From an uncultured Lachnospiraceae bacterium (lineage in GTDB: Bacteria > Bacillota > Clostridia > Lachnospirales > Lachnospiraceae): a DNA stretch of 64,000 bases. Location of the stretch: the NCBI GenBank assembly GCA_910588875.1, contig CAJURT010000015.1:11418-75417 (forward strand). Direction: 5' to 3'. Under the pieces are notes generated by a model. That model made no database searches. It worked only from the letters and a program-made list of their open reading frames with translations, and was not told the DNA's origin. The translations under genes and the position numbers were made by a program. This document shows, piece after piece, positions 42,923 through 50,862 of this stretch (its first letter is position 1; each line of letters begins with the position of its first letter).

Positions 42923-44095
42923 TCATCCCAGGCTGTCCACCGCATCCCGCAGCTGGCTCAACGCCTTTTCCAGGACGCTTCTTGGGCAGGCTGCATTCAG
43001 CCGCATGTATCCCTTTAAGCTGCGCCCAAAGGTATTCCCCTCATTCAGCCCCAGCTTTGCCTTCTCGATCATAAACCTTCTCAGGGCTTCATTGTCCATC
43101 CCCAGATCCCGGCAGTCCAGCCATACCAGGTAGGTGGCATCCGGCATGTTCGGCTTAATCCTGGGAATATACTTTTCAAAATATTCCTTTATGAAAGCGA
43201 AGTTCCCGGAAAGATACTCCAAAAGCTGCTCCAGCCACTCTTCCCCCTCATTGTAAGCTGCCTCCATCGCCACCGAACTGAATGCATTGTTCCGGTGGAT
43301 GTCCATATTCATCCAGAACCGGTCATACTTTGCCTTCATCTCTGCATTGGGGAAAATTGTGGTGGATGCCTGGATCCCTGCCAGGTTAAAGGTCTTTGTC
43401 GCCGACACACAGGATATAACCTTTGAGCGGATCTCCTCGGAAATCGATGCCGTAGGCCTGTGTTTCTTCCCGTTAAAAATCAAATCCGAATGGATTTCAT
43501 CCGACACCAGGAGCACGTCATTGGCAATGCAGATCTCTGCCATTTTTTCAAGTTCCCACTGCTCCCAGACAATACCCAGGGGATTGTGGGGGCTGCAGAG
43601 GAGGAAAATCTTTGCCTCCTTGGCCTTTTTCTCAAAATCCTCGAAATCAATTGCCCAATGCCCATCCTTCTCCGCGATGGGGTTCTCCACCACCTGGCGC
43701 CCCCAGGCCTCTGTCACGTCATAAAACTCCGAGTACACCGGTGTCTGGATCATCACCTTATCCTGTTCCTCGCTGAAAATCTTCACAATGGCGGATAATG
43801 CCGGTACCACCCCCAGGCTCCAACTCATCAGGGAGGGATCCACATCCCAGCCGTTCCGCCTTTTCTCCCAATTCTTCACCGCTTCAAAATAGCTGTCCGG
43901 CCTTGAGGTATATCCCCATATCCCCTCCTCCGCCTTCCTTTGGCATGCATCGATGATGGGCTGTGCAGTCCGAAAATCCATATCCGCCACCCACAAAGGA
44001 ATCACGTCCTCCGTCCCGAATTTCTTCATCCGCTCGTCATACTTGGCTGCCCTGTTTTTGCTGCGGTCAATGACCTGGTCAAAATCATACCTCAT
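42923..44095 (-). CDS. PLP-dependent C-S lyase (MalY/PatB family cystathionine beta-lyase)
   Basis: 390 residues, starting MRYDFDQVIDRSKNRAAKYD. It cleaves C-S bonds of cystathionine, cysteine or cystine to pyruvate, ammonia and a thiol. Landmarks are PLWVADMDFRTAQPI, GWDVDPSLMSWSLGVVPALS, LLCSPHNPLGIVW, VSDEIHSDLIFNGKKH, the PLP Lys234 in SATKTFNLAG, and a C-terminal MRLNAACPRSVLEKAL with substrate-binding Arg. AAAGGA is 9 nt before the ATG at 44095; the frame stays open upstream to 44275, but that contains the promoter. It is the first gene of the sigma-54-type operon and the only large one still intact. Confidence 0.93.
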   Translation of the reverse strand: MRYDFDQVIDRSKNRAAKYDERMKKFGTEDVIPLWVADMDFRTAQPIIDACQRKAEEGIWGYTSRPDSYFEAVKNWEKRRNGWDVDPSLMSWSLGVVPALSAIVKIFSEEQDKVMIQTPVYSEFYDVTEAWGRQVVENPIAEKDGHWAIDFEDFEKKAKEAKIFLLCSPHNPLGIVWEQWELEKMAEICIANDVLLVSDEIHSDLIFNGKKHRPTASISEEIRSKVISCVSATKTFNLAGIQASTTIFPNAEMKAKYDRFWMNMDIHRNNAFSSVAMEAAYNEGEEWLEQLLEYLSGNFAFIKEYFEKYIPRIKPNMPDATYLVWLDCRDLGMDNEALRRFMIEKAKLGLNEGNTFGRSLKGYMRLNAACPRSVLEKALSQLRDAVDSLG

Positions 44096-44168
44096 CTTCA
44101 TCATTCCTTTCTGTTTTTCTTTTTGGTTGTGGAGCCGTTTCTCTTTTGCTGCCCTATGCCCATATATA

Positions 44169-44186
44169 TTGCATAAAGCGTGCCAA
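44169..44186 (-). promoter_or_regulatory. Sigma-54 (RpoN) promoter of the sulfur operon
   Basis: The minus strand reads TTGGCACGCTTTATGCAA. The -24/-12 consensus is TTGGCACGN4TTGCA; only one position differs (A for the first T of TTGC). The predicted start is about 65 nt before the C-S lyase ATG. Confidence 0.75.
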
Positions 44187-44280
44187 AAAACGGGGATCTC
44201 CCGGTTTTTTAATATTTTTTCTAAAATTCCCTGGATTTTAATGGTTTTTGTGATTTTAAAAGGGATTTCAAACACGCCGT

Positions 44281-44363
44281 TTATTGGTTTTATTTGGTTT
44301 TAATTGGTTCCTTTTGGCTTTAATCGGTTTTAATTGGTCTTTAATTGGTTTTTATTTGGTTTC
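44281..44363. repeat. Array of eight TTGG-centred repeats at 10-11 bp spacing
   Basis: Degenerate units of TAATTGGTTT begin their TTGG (one is TCGG) at 44284, 44294, 44304, 44314, 44324, 44334, 44345 and 44356. The spacing 10,10,10,10,10,11,11 averages 10.3, one DNA turn. It lies 120-200 bp upstream of the sigma-54 start, the usual enhancer distance. It also lies about 160-240 bp upstream of the divergent lacI-type gene. Confidence 0.85.
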
Positions 44364-44523
44364 AAAATACGTCCAAAGGAATACCTTCAAACCATAAATA
44401 ACACCTGCTTTCCCGCACATTTTATGTTATACTATATCGTGATTAGGACTTATCACGCATTTCAGGAAGGCATGGCATCAGGGGGAACCGGTTATTACCA
44501 CCCCGCCACAACAGGAGAAACCT

Positions 44524-45528
44524 ATGGTACGTATCAAAGACATTGCTGATTATGTAGGCGTCAGCGCAACCACCGTATCCAATGTACTGCACGGAAAAAA
44601 CCAGCGCGTGTCGCCGGAAACCAGGCAGCGGATTGAAAAAGCCATCAAAGATCTGGGCTACATCCCAAACATGGGCGCACTGATGCTGGCCCAGGAAAAA
44701 TCCTGCATCATCGGTGTCATCCTGTTCGCCAAAGGCATCAAAAACGAACCCACAATGACCGACCCTTACTATGGCTCCCTGGTAGGTTACCTGGAGCAAT
44801 ATATTAAGGAAAGGCACCATTATATGCTTATGCTGACCGTGACAAACGTGGAGGATATCATCCGCCAGTCTAAGGCATGGGATCTGGATGGGCTGATCTC
44901 CTGCAATATGCTGCCGGATGTCCTCAGCCATCTTTACTCTCTCAGCCAGATCCCCTTAGTGTCCCTGGACGCATACATGGAAAGCAAACCTTCCTTTATC
45001 AATATCGGCACTGACGATTTCGGAGGAGGCTATCTGATGGGACAGTATCTGGCCTCCATGGGCCACCGGCATGTGCTGATGGTATCCGATAACGACCAGG
45101 GGGTGGAGCATCACCGATGGCTGGGGCTGCAAAAGGGGCTGAGCGAGGCAGGCATCCCTATGACCGGAGAACAGCATCTGATTGTCTCCAATCTATATGA
45201 AGAACGGCTGGTCCAGTATAAAAAGCACAAAAACCTGCTGAAGCAACAGACTGCCCTCTTTTTTTCTTCCGATTATTATGCGATGGAGGCCTGTTTCATC
45301 CTCCGCAAGCTGGGTTTTCGGATACCGGAGGATCTCTCTGTCGCCGGTTTTGATGATTTGTTCTCCTCCCGCTTCATCACCCCTGCACTGACTACCATCC
45401 GGCAGAGCATCGACCGGAAAGCCAAACTGGCCGTGGACGCCCTGTTTAGCCTGATGGACGGGACTGGTTATCACAAGACGGTCCTCCCTGTCGAATTGAT
45501 CCGGCGGGACTCCGTCAGGAAACTATAA
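44524..45528 (+). CDS. LacI family transcriptional regulator
   Basis: 334 residues. The N-terminal HTH (VRIKDIADYVGVSATTVSNV, then LHGKNQRVSPETRQRIEKAI) with the hinge helix near residue 50 is followed by a periplasmic-binding-type sugar domain (IIGVILFAKGIKN, SVAGFDDLFSSRFITPALTT). AGGAG precedes the ATG. It lies 198 bp upstream of the alpha-glucosidase operon, on the same strand, and probably represses it in the absence of an alpha-glucoside. It is intact although two downstream transporter genes are not. Effector sugar inferred from the neighbour. Confidence 0.93.
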   Translation: MVRIKDIADYVGVSATTVSNVLHGKNQRVSPETRQRIEKAIKDLGYIPNMGALMLAQEKSCIIGVILFAKGIKNEPTMTDPYYGSLVGYLEQYIKERHHYMLMLTVTNVEDIIRQSKAWDLDGLISCNMLPDVLSHLYSLSQIPLVSLDAYMESKPSFINIGTDDFGGGYLMGQYLASMGHRHVLMVSDNDQGVEHHRWLGLQKGLSEAGIPMTGEQHLIVSNLYEERLVQYKKHKNLLKQQTALFFSSDYYAMEACFILRKLGFRIPEDLSVAGFDDLFSSRFITPALTTIRQSIDRKAKLAVDALFSLMDGTGYHKTVLPVELIRRDSVRKL

Positions 45529-45640
45529 ACCTTTCCTGCTGCTTATGCCCCAGGGCTGAGCGCGGGATTTTTTGTTCCGTTAGATTTATATAAATGTCCA
45601 TTGCCGTTTTTGTATGTTCTAACGGTTATGCGCAAAACTA

Positions 45641-45669
45641 TTGACACAGCCCCTGGGCTGTGCTATTTA
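45641..45669 (+). promoter_or_regulatory. Promoter and operators of the alpha-glucosidase operon
   Basis: -35 TTGACA (45641-45646), a 17-bp spacer and -10 TATTTA (45664-45669). A perfect palindrome CACAGCCC-CT-GGGCTGTG (45645-45662) fills the spacer. Two GCGCAAAAC boxes flank it, near 45630-45638 and 45685-45693, resembling half-sites of MalR-type LacI operators. Repression by the adjacent LacI protein is inferred. Confidence 0.6.
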
Positions 45670-45726
45670 TTTTATATAAGTTTAGCGCAAAACGTAAACA
45701 CCATGTAACAAGGAGGGATATCATTC

Positions 45727-47433
45727 ATGAAACAGGATTGGTGGAGGGACGCTGTGGTCTATCAAATTTATCCCCGTAGTTTTATGGATTCAAACGGGGA
45801 CGGGATCGGGGATCTGGGCGGAATTACGCAAAAGCTGGATTACCTGAAAGAACTGGGGATCGATGTGGTCTGGCTCTCGCCGGTATACCGTTCCCCAAAT
45901 GTGGATAACGGTTACGACATCTCCGATTACCAGGATATTATGGAAGAGTTCGGCTCCATGGAAGATTTTGACCGGATGCTGGAAAAGGCCCATTCCCTGG
46001 GAATTAAAATTATGATGGATCTGGTGGTCAACCATACCTCAGACCAGCACCCCTGGTTTGTGGAAAGCCGGAAAAATGCAGACGCCGAAAATCCTTACCG
46101 GGATTACTATATCTGGAGGGAGGGGCAGGGGAAGGGGACACCGCCCAACAACTGGGGTTCTTCCTTCAGCGGAAGCGCCTGGACTTACGACGAAGAACGC
46201 GGCCAGTATTACCTGCACTTATTCGCGCCGGAACAGCCGGATCTTAACTGGGAAAACCCGGCTGTCCGGGAAAAAGTTTTTGAAATGATGGACTGGTGGT
46301 GCCAAAAAGGAATTGATGGTTTCCGCCTGGATGTAATCAGCATGATCTCAAAAGTCCCGGGCCTTCCTGACGGAAAAAAGGGGGAGGGCTTGTATGGAGA
46401 CGGAGGGCCATTCTACCAAAACGGCCCAAAGGTACACGAATACCTGCGTGAGATGAACCAAAAAGTCCTGTCCCGGTATCCCCTGATCACCGTGGGGGAA
46501 ACCCCCGGCGCCTCGGTGGAGGATGCGGCACTCTATGCCGGAAATGATACCCACGAACTGAATATGGTATTTCAATTTGAGCATGTGGACGGCGACCCCC
46601 GGCAGCCCGGACGGTACGGGAAATGGGATCAGAAAAAAATGCCTCTTTCCACCTGGAAACAGATTCTGTCCAAATGGCAGACCGGGTTAGAGAAAAAGGG
46701 CTGGAACAGCCTTTATCTGTCCAACCACGACCAGCCAAGGGCTGTCTCACGTTTCGGAAACGATTCCCCCCAATACCGTACCCTCTCTGCAAAGATGCTG
46801 GCAACCTGCCTCCATATGATGAAAGGGACCCCTTATATCTACCAGGGTGAGGAATTGGGGATGACAAACGCATATTTTGACTCCCTGGAAGATTACCGGG
46901 ATATTGAGTCTTTAAATGCTTATAAAGAAATCACCGAATCCTTCGGGGAAACGCCGGAAACCGTGCTGGGATATCTGAAAAAAATCGGGAGGGACAACGC
47001 CCGGACTCCCATGCAGTGGGAGGATAGCGCCAATGCCGGGTTTTCCACCGGCACACCCTGGATACCGGTCAACCCAAACTATAAGGAGATCAATGCGCAG
47101 CAGCAGCTCCATGACCCGGATTCTGTCTTCCGGTATTACCAGAAGCTGATTTCCCTCAGGCACACCATGGATATCCTTGTCCATGGTACCTATGAACTGC
47201 TGGAACCGGAGAATGAACAGCTGTTTTTGTATCTGCGCACTCTGGGCACGGAACGGCTGGTGGTGCTCTGCAATTTTACCGGCCGGGATCTTCCTGTGCC
47301 GGACTGCATATCTGCTGATATCCAGGAAAAAACCGAATTGCTGATCAGCAACTACCAAAACCGGCAGGACGGAATCTTACGTCCCTACGAGGCATCCGTC
47401 TACCACTTATATAATATGGGGGAACAGGGATGA
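45727..47433 (+). CDS. GH13 alpha-glucosidase / oligo-1,6-glucosidase
   Basis: 568 residues, no signal peptide, so cytoplasmic. It hydrolyses alpha-1,6 or alpha-1,4 glucosides imported by the linked ABC transporter. GH13 regions: DVVWLSPVYRSPNVDNGYDI (region with SPNVDNGYDISDY), DLVVNHTSDQHPWF (region I), GFRLDVISMI with nucleophile Asp202 (region II), TVGETPGA with acid/base Glu258 (region III) and LSNHDQPRAVSRFG with Asp335 (region IV). QPDLNWENP and the C-terminal beta domain are kept. The region II Val after Asp, as in DVIS, is typical of oligo-1,6-glucosidases. AGGAGGG lies ahead of the ATG. Its stop overlaps the next ATG (ATGA). Confidence 0.93.
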   Translation: MKQDWWRDAVVYQIYPRSFMDSNGDGIGDLGGITQKLDYLKELGIDVVWLSPVYRSPNVDNGYDISDYQDIMEEFGSMEDFDRMLEKAHSLGIKIMMDLVVNHTSDQHPWFVESRKNADAENPYRDYYIWREGQGKGTPPNNWGSSFSGSAWTYDEERGQYYLHLFAPEQPDLNWENPAVREKVFEMMDWWCQKGIDGFRLDVISMISKVPGLPDGKKGEGLYGDGGPFYQNGPKVHEYLREMNQKVLSRYPLITVGETPGASVEDAALYAGNDTHELNMVFQFEHVDGDPRQPGRYGKWDQKKMPLSTWKQILSKWQTGLEKKGWNSLYLSNHDQPRAVSRFGNDSPQYRTLSAKMLATCLHMMKGTPYIYQGEELGMTNAYFDSLEDYRDIESLNAYKEITESFGETPETVLGYLKKIGRDNARTPMQWEDSANAGFSTGTPWIPVNPNYKEINAQQQLHDPDSVFRYYQKLISLRHTMDILVHGTYELLEPENEQLFLYLRTLGTERLVVLCNFTGRDLPVPDCISADIQEKTELLISNYQNRQDGILRPYEASVYHLYNMGEQG

Positions 47434-48716
47434 AGAATAAAAGAAAATGGTTAAGCCTTTGCCTTGCGGGAATGATGATTTCAGGCGCCCTTCTTCCCGG
47501 ATGCAGCCGCAGCGCCTCCCAGGATGGGAAAATTGAAATCGAACTGATCCAATACAAGCCTGAAGCAGTCGCAATATTTGAATATCTGGAGGAAGAATTC
47601 AACCGCACCCATGACAACATCCACCTGACAATAGAATCGCCCAACGATGCAATGACGATCCTGAAAACCCGGTTTATCCGTGAAGATTATCCGGATATCA
47701 TCGGAATCGGCGGTGAAATCAACTATTCCTATTTTGTCCAGGCCGATATCCTGGAGGATATTTCCGATTATCCCGGGCTTTCCTCCATTCAACCGGCTTA
47801 TGTGGATATCCTGGAAGGGCTGGAGTTCGTCCCCACAGAAGGGACATACGGTGTACCTTATGTGGCCAATGCCGCCGGCGTCCTATATAACCGCGCCATG
47901 TTCCGGGAACATGGATGGGAGATACCAGACACCTAGGATGAGTTTATCTCCCTTTGCGAAGAAATCAAAGCAGCCGACATACAGCCCCTTTATTTCGGCT
48001 TTAAAGATACCTGGACCTGCCTGGCCCCATGGAACGCCCTTGCTGTAGGGCTTGCCCCGGCGGATATCTGCAGGCAGGTCAACCGGGGGGAGACAAATTT
48101 CACAGACAATTACCGGGAAATTGCGGAAAAGATGCTGCAGCTTTTGCAGTACGGCGAGGATGGCCCCTTCGCATATAGCTACAATGATGCCTGTACGGCA
48201 TTTGCCAATGGGCAGTCTGCCATGTTTACCATCGGCAGCTATGCCGTCCCTCAGATCAAATCCGTCAATCCGGATATGGACATTGACTCTTTTGTCATGC
48301 CGGCCAACAACCAGGCCGAAAAAAGCATCCTTAACTCAGGCGTGGATCTGCAGTTCTGCCTCACACGTTCCTGCAAGAATAAGGAAGCGGCATATGAGGT
48401 CCTGGATTTTCTTCTGGAACATGAAAATGTCCAGGCTTACTTAGACGACCAGAACGCGGTCCCCTGTAAGAATGAAAGCTTTGAACTGGCACCGATCCTG
48501 GACGGCATGAAGGCATTTATCGAAGAAGGAAGGATGGCAGACTACCAGGATCATTACTATCCTTCGGAGATGGCGGTGGATGCCCAGATCCAGACCTTCC
48601 TGATCCAGCAGGATACCGACGCATTCCTGGAGAAATTTGACAAGGACTGGCTGCGCTACAACCGTGACATCATCCGGCTGGTAGAGGATTACCAGAAGCA
48701 GAATGGCTCAAATTAA
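47430..48716 (+). pseudogene. ABC sugar-binding lipoprotein with an in-frame stop
   Basis: 429 codons, the usual length, in one frame with a single TAG at 47934-47936. The start carries a lipoprotein signal (LAGMMISGALLPGCSRSASQ, lipobox Cys). The first part has YLEEEFNRTHDNIHLTIESP. The reading ...GWEIPDT-stop-DEFISLCEEIKAAD matches the family motif P-x-TWDEF, so TGG for Trp has become TAG. After it the frame is clean to the end (AFANGQSAMFTIGSYAVPQI). It would capture alpha-glucosides for the two permeases. Alternatives are read-through or a sequencing error. Confidence 0.9.
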
Positions 48717-48734
48717 AGAGAGGAGAGATTTGTG

Positions 48735-49601
48735 ATGAAAAAGACAAATGACAGGGAACGGACATATCTTCTCATGACCCTTCCGATTCTGGCATTATTC
48801 TTTTGCTTTAATACCCTTCCGCTGATCAAGGGCTTCCTGTACAGCTTTACCAATTTCAAGGGCTTTGGCTCCTATGACTGGGTGGGGCTCCGCAATTATA
48901 TCGACCTGTTCCAGGATGCCCGTGTAGGCAAATCATACCTTTTTACCATCAAGCTGGCTGTTGTCTCTACCATCGTGGTGAATGTCCTGAGCCTGCTTCT
49001 GGCCTTGGGCTTAAACAGCAAAATCAAATTTAAGAGTGCGTTGAGAGGTATGTATTTTATCCCGAATATCCTGGGCGCGCTGGTTGTGGGCTATATTTTC
49101 AGCTATTTTTTCACCTATATCCTTCCGGCAGTCTCCGGGATGCTGGGCGGTGCGGGAACCAGCATGCTGGCCAGCACAAGATGGGCATGGGTGGCCATCG
49201 TCACAGTCTGTGCCTGGCAGTCCGTGGCCATGAATACCATCATCTACATCTCTGGCATCCAGACGGTCCCGGAGGACGTGTATGAGGCCGGTTCTATCGA
49301 CGGCGCTACTGGCTGGTATAAGTTCAAAGCCCTGACCTTTCCTCTGATCTTGCCGTTTTTCAGCATCAATATGGTACTGTGCATGAAAAATTTCCTGATG
49401 GTATTTGACCAGATCATGGCATTAACCAAAGGCGGCCCGGCACAGAGCACGGAATCGATCTCCTATCTGATTTACAACAATGGGATGTCCGGGGGGCAGT
49501 TCGGCTTCCAGAGCGCAAATGCCGTTGTGTTTTTCGTTTTGATTGTCATCCTTTCCATCGCACAGATGACATTTTCCGGGAAAAAGGAGGAGCAGCTGTA
49601 A
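48735..49601 (+). CDS. ABC sugar transporter permease (MalF/UgpA type)
   Basis: 288 residues with six predicted TM helices. The EAA loop that contacts the ATPase is YEAGSIDGATGWYKFKALTF. The N-terminus (RERTYLLMTLPILALFFCFN) and FKSALRGMYFIPNILGALVV are typical of the CUT1 family. ATG at 48735 is used; a GTG directly before it shares the same AGGAG. Its stop overlaps the second permease ATG (TAATG). The gene itself is intact, but its binding protein and partner permease are broken and no ATPase gene is present, so the importer is unlikely to work. Confidence 0.92.
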   Translation: MKKTNDRERTYLLMTLPILALFFCFNTLPLIKGFLYSFTNFKGFGSYDWVGLRNYIDLFQDARVGKSYLFTIKLAVVSTIVVNVLSLLLALGLNSKIKFKSALRGMYFIPNILGALVVGYIFSYFFTYILPAVSGMLGGAGTSMLASTRWAWVAIVTVCAWQSVAMNTIIYISGIQTVPEDVYEAGSIDGATGWYKFKALTFPLILPFFSINMVLCMKNFLMVFDQIMALTKGGPAQSTESISYLIYNNGMSGGQFGFQSANAVVFFVLIVILSIAQMTFSGKKEEQL

Positions 49602-50050
49602 TGAAAGAGAAGAAAGTATCCCAACGGGTCAACTGGCCAGTCACGGTTCTTTTAATCCTCGGGCTGGCCACCATATTATTTCCCTTATACATGGCTGTTG
49701 TGATTGCTTTTAAAGAGCCCAGTGAAATGACCAACAGCATCTCCGGCATCCTGTCCCTGCCCCAAAAATGGAGCCTGAAAAATTTTTCCGAGGCAATACG
49801 GGTCACGGATTTCTGGCATTCCCTGTTCAACAGCTTTCTGATCACATCCATCAACCTGGTATGCTCCATTCTTTTGCATTCCATGATCGGTTATGCTGTG
49901 GGAAGGAACAAGGCACACAGTAAATTTTATAACCTGGCGTTTGCGTCTTATCTGCTGGGACAAGGGCAAGTTCTTTGCTTTTGCCCCTGCCAGGATCCGC
50001 TCCCTTCCGATAGTGGTATATCCTTCCGAGGCCCGGTACAGCTGTTCTAA
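49601..50050 (+). pseudogene. ABC sugar permease (MalG/UgpE type), 3' half deleted
   Basis: The first about 115 residues are a normal second CUT1 permease: VNWPVTVLLILGLATILFPL, MSNxIS-type region and KNFSEAIRVTDFWHSLFNSF, then LHSMIGYAVGRNKAHSKFYN. From about 49950 the frame reads antisense through the end of the sigma-54 activator remnant (LLGQGQVLCFCPCQDPLPSD) and stops at 50050. Helices 4-6 and the EAA loop are missing. The junction looks like a deletion that removed the rest of this gene, anything after it (perhaps more transporter genes) and the last codons of the opposing gene. Confidence 0.88.
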
Positions 50051-50862
50051 TATATACCAAAAAGGGGAGAATTCTTTTTCTCCCGGGGGAGATGCCGTCT
50101 CCGGAACTGGGGGAAGGGATTGAGCCGTCGGGTTGGCTGCTGCCCATGGGCTGGCCGGTGCCGGCGGATTGACTGCTGCCCATGGGCTGGCCGGTGCCGC
50201 CGGGGAGCCGGGCTGGGATGAGGCAACAGGCCGGAGTTTTACGGAATGCCTCCGGAATACGGTGGGAGGCAATTCTTCTATCGTAATCTCCGGCTGGCCG
50301 GTATAGATAAAGTACTCCACAATATTTCTCAGTTCCCGGATGTTTCCTGGCCAGGAATAATTCCTTAAGAAGTCTTTTACAGGTTCTGTCAGAACAAAAT
50401 CCCCTCCTAACTCCCCCTTTATGCTCTCAATAATCAGGAACATATCTTCTCCCCGTTCTGCCAGGGTTGGGATCACGATGGGCAGGGTATTCAGGCGGTA
50501 ATAGAGATCCCTGCGGAAAGTGCCTTCTTCCACCTTCTCCTCCAGGGATTCGTTGGTGGCGGCCACAATACGCACATCGATTTTTATCACCCGGTTCCCT
50601 CCCACCCGCATAATCTCCCGTTCCTGCAGCACCCGCAGGAGTTTTACCTGGAGTGCCTGGCTCATGCCCTCCACCTCATCCAAAAACAGGGTCCCCTTAT
50701 GGGAAAACTCAAACAGCCCCGGCCGTCCCCCCTTCTTCGCCCCGGTGAATGCCCCCTCTTCATATCCAAAAAGTTCACTTTCCAGGAGGTTCTCCGGCAC
50801 TGCTGCCACATTGATGGCAATAAACGGCCCATCCTTCCTCCGGGATCGGGATCAGTGAGATC
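49955..50862 (-). pseudogene. Sigma-54-dependent activator (AAA+) remnant lacking both ends
   Basis: About 300 codons. The reading starts at RRKDGPFIAINVAAVPENLL, then ESELFGYEEGAFTGAKKGG holds the sigma-54-contacting GAFTGA loop, then FLDEVEGMSQALQVKLLRVL (Walker B), ATNESLEEKVEEGTFRRDLY, YRLNTLPIVIPTLAERGEDM and NYSWPGNIRELRNIVEYFIY. Missing are the N-terminal sensor region and Walker A at one end. The end of a C-terminal regulatory or winged-helix segment (TTIGRERILAGAKAKNLPLS) is missing at the other. A Pro/Ala-rich linker with a 36-bp duplication separates core and tail. It faces the desulfidase fragment head to head, so it was probably its divergent regulator. Confidence 0.85.
50137..50203. 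repeat. 36-bp direct duplication in the activator linker
   Basis: Two copies starting CTGCTGCCCATGGGCTGGCC at 50137 and 50173, encoding a duplicated 12-residue Pro/Ala segment (APASPWAA) on the minus strand. Confidence 0.75.

Noticed and set aside
44096..44275. 60-codon N-terminal extension of the C-S lyase
   Set aside because: It spans the sigma-54 promoter and has no family similarity; the frame is open by chance.
48132..48716. Independent gene for the C-terminal half of the binding protein
   Set aside because: It is in the same frame as 47430-47936 with only one stop between; the ATG is internal and lacks a ribosome site.
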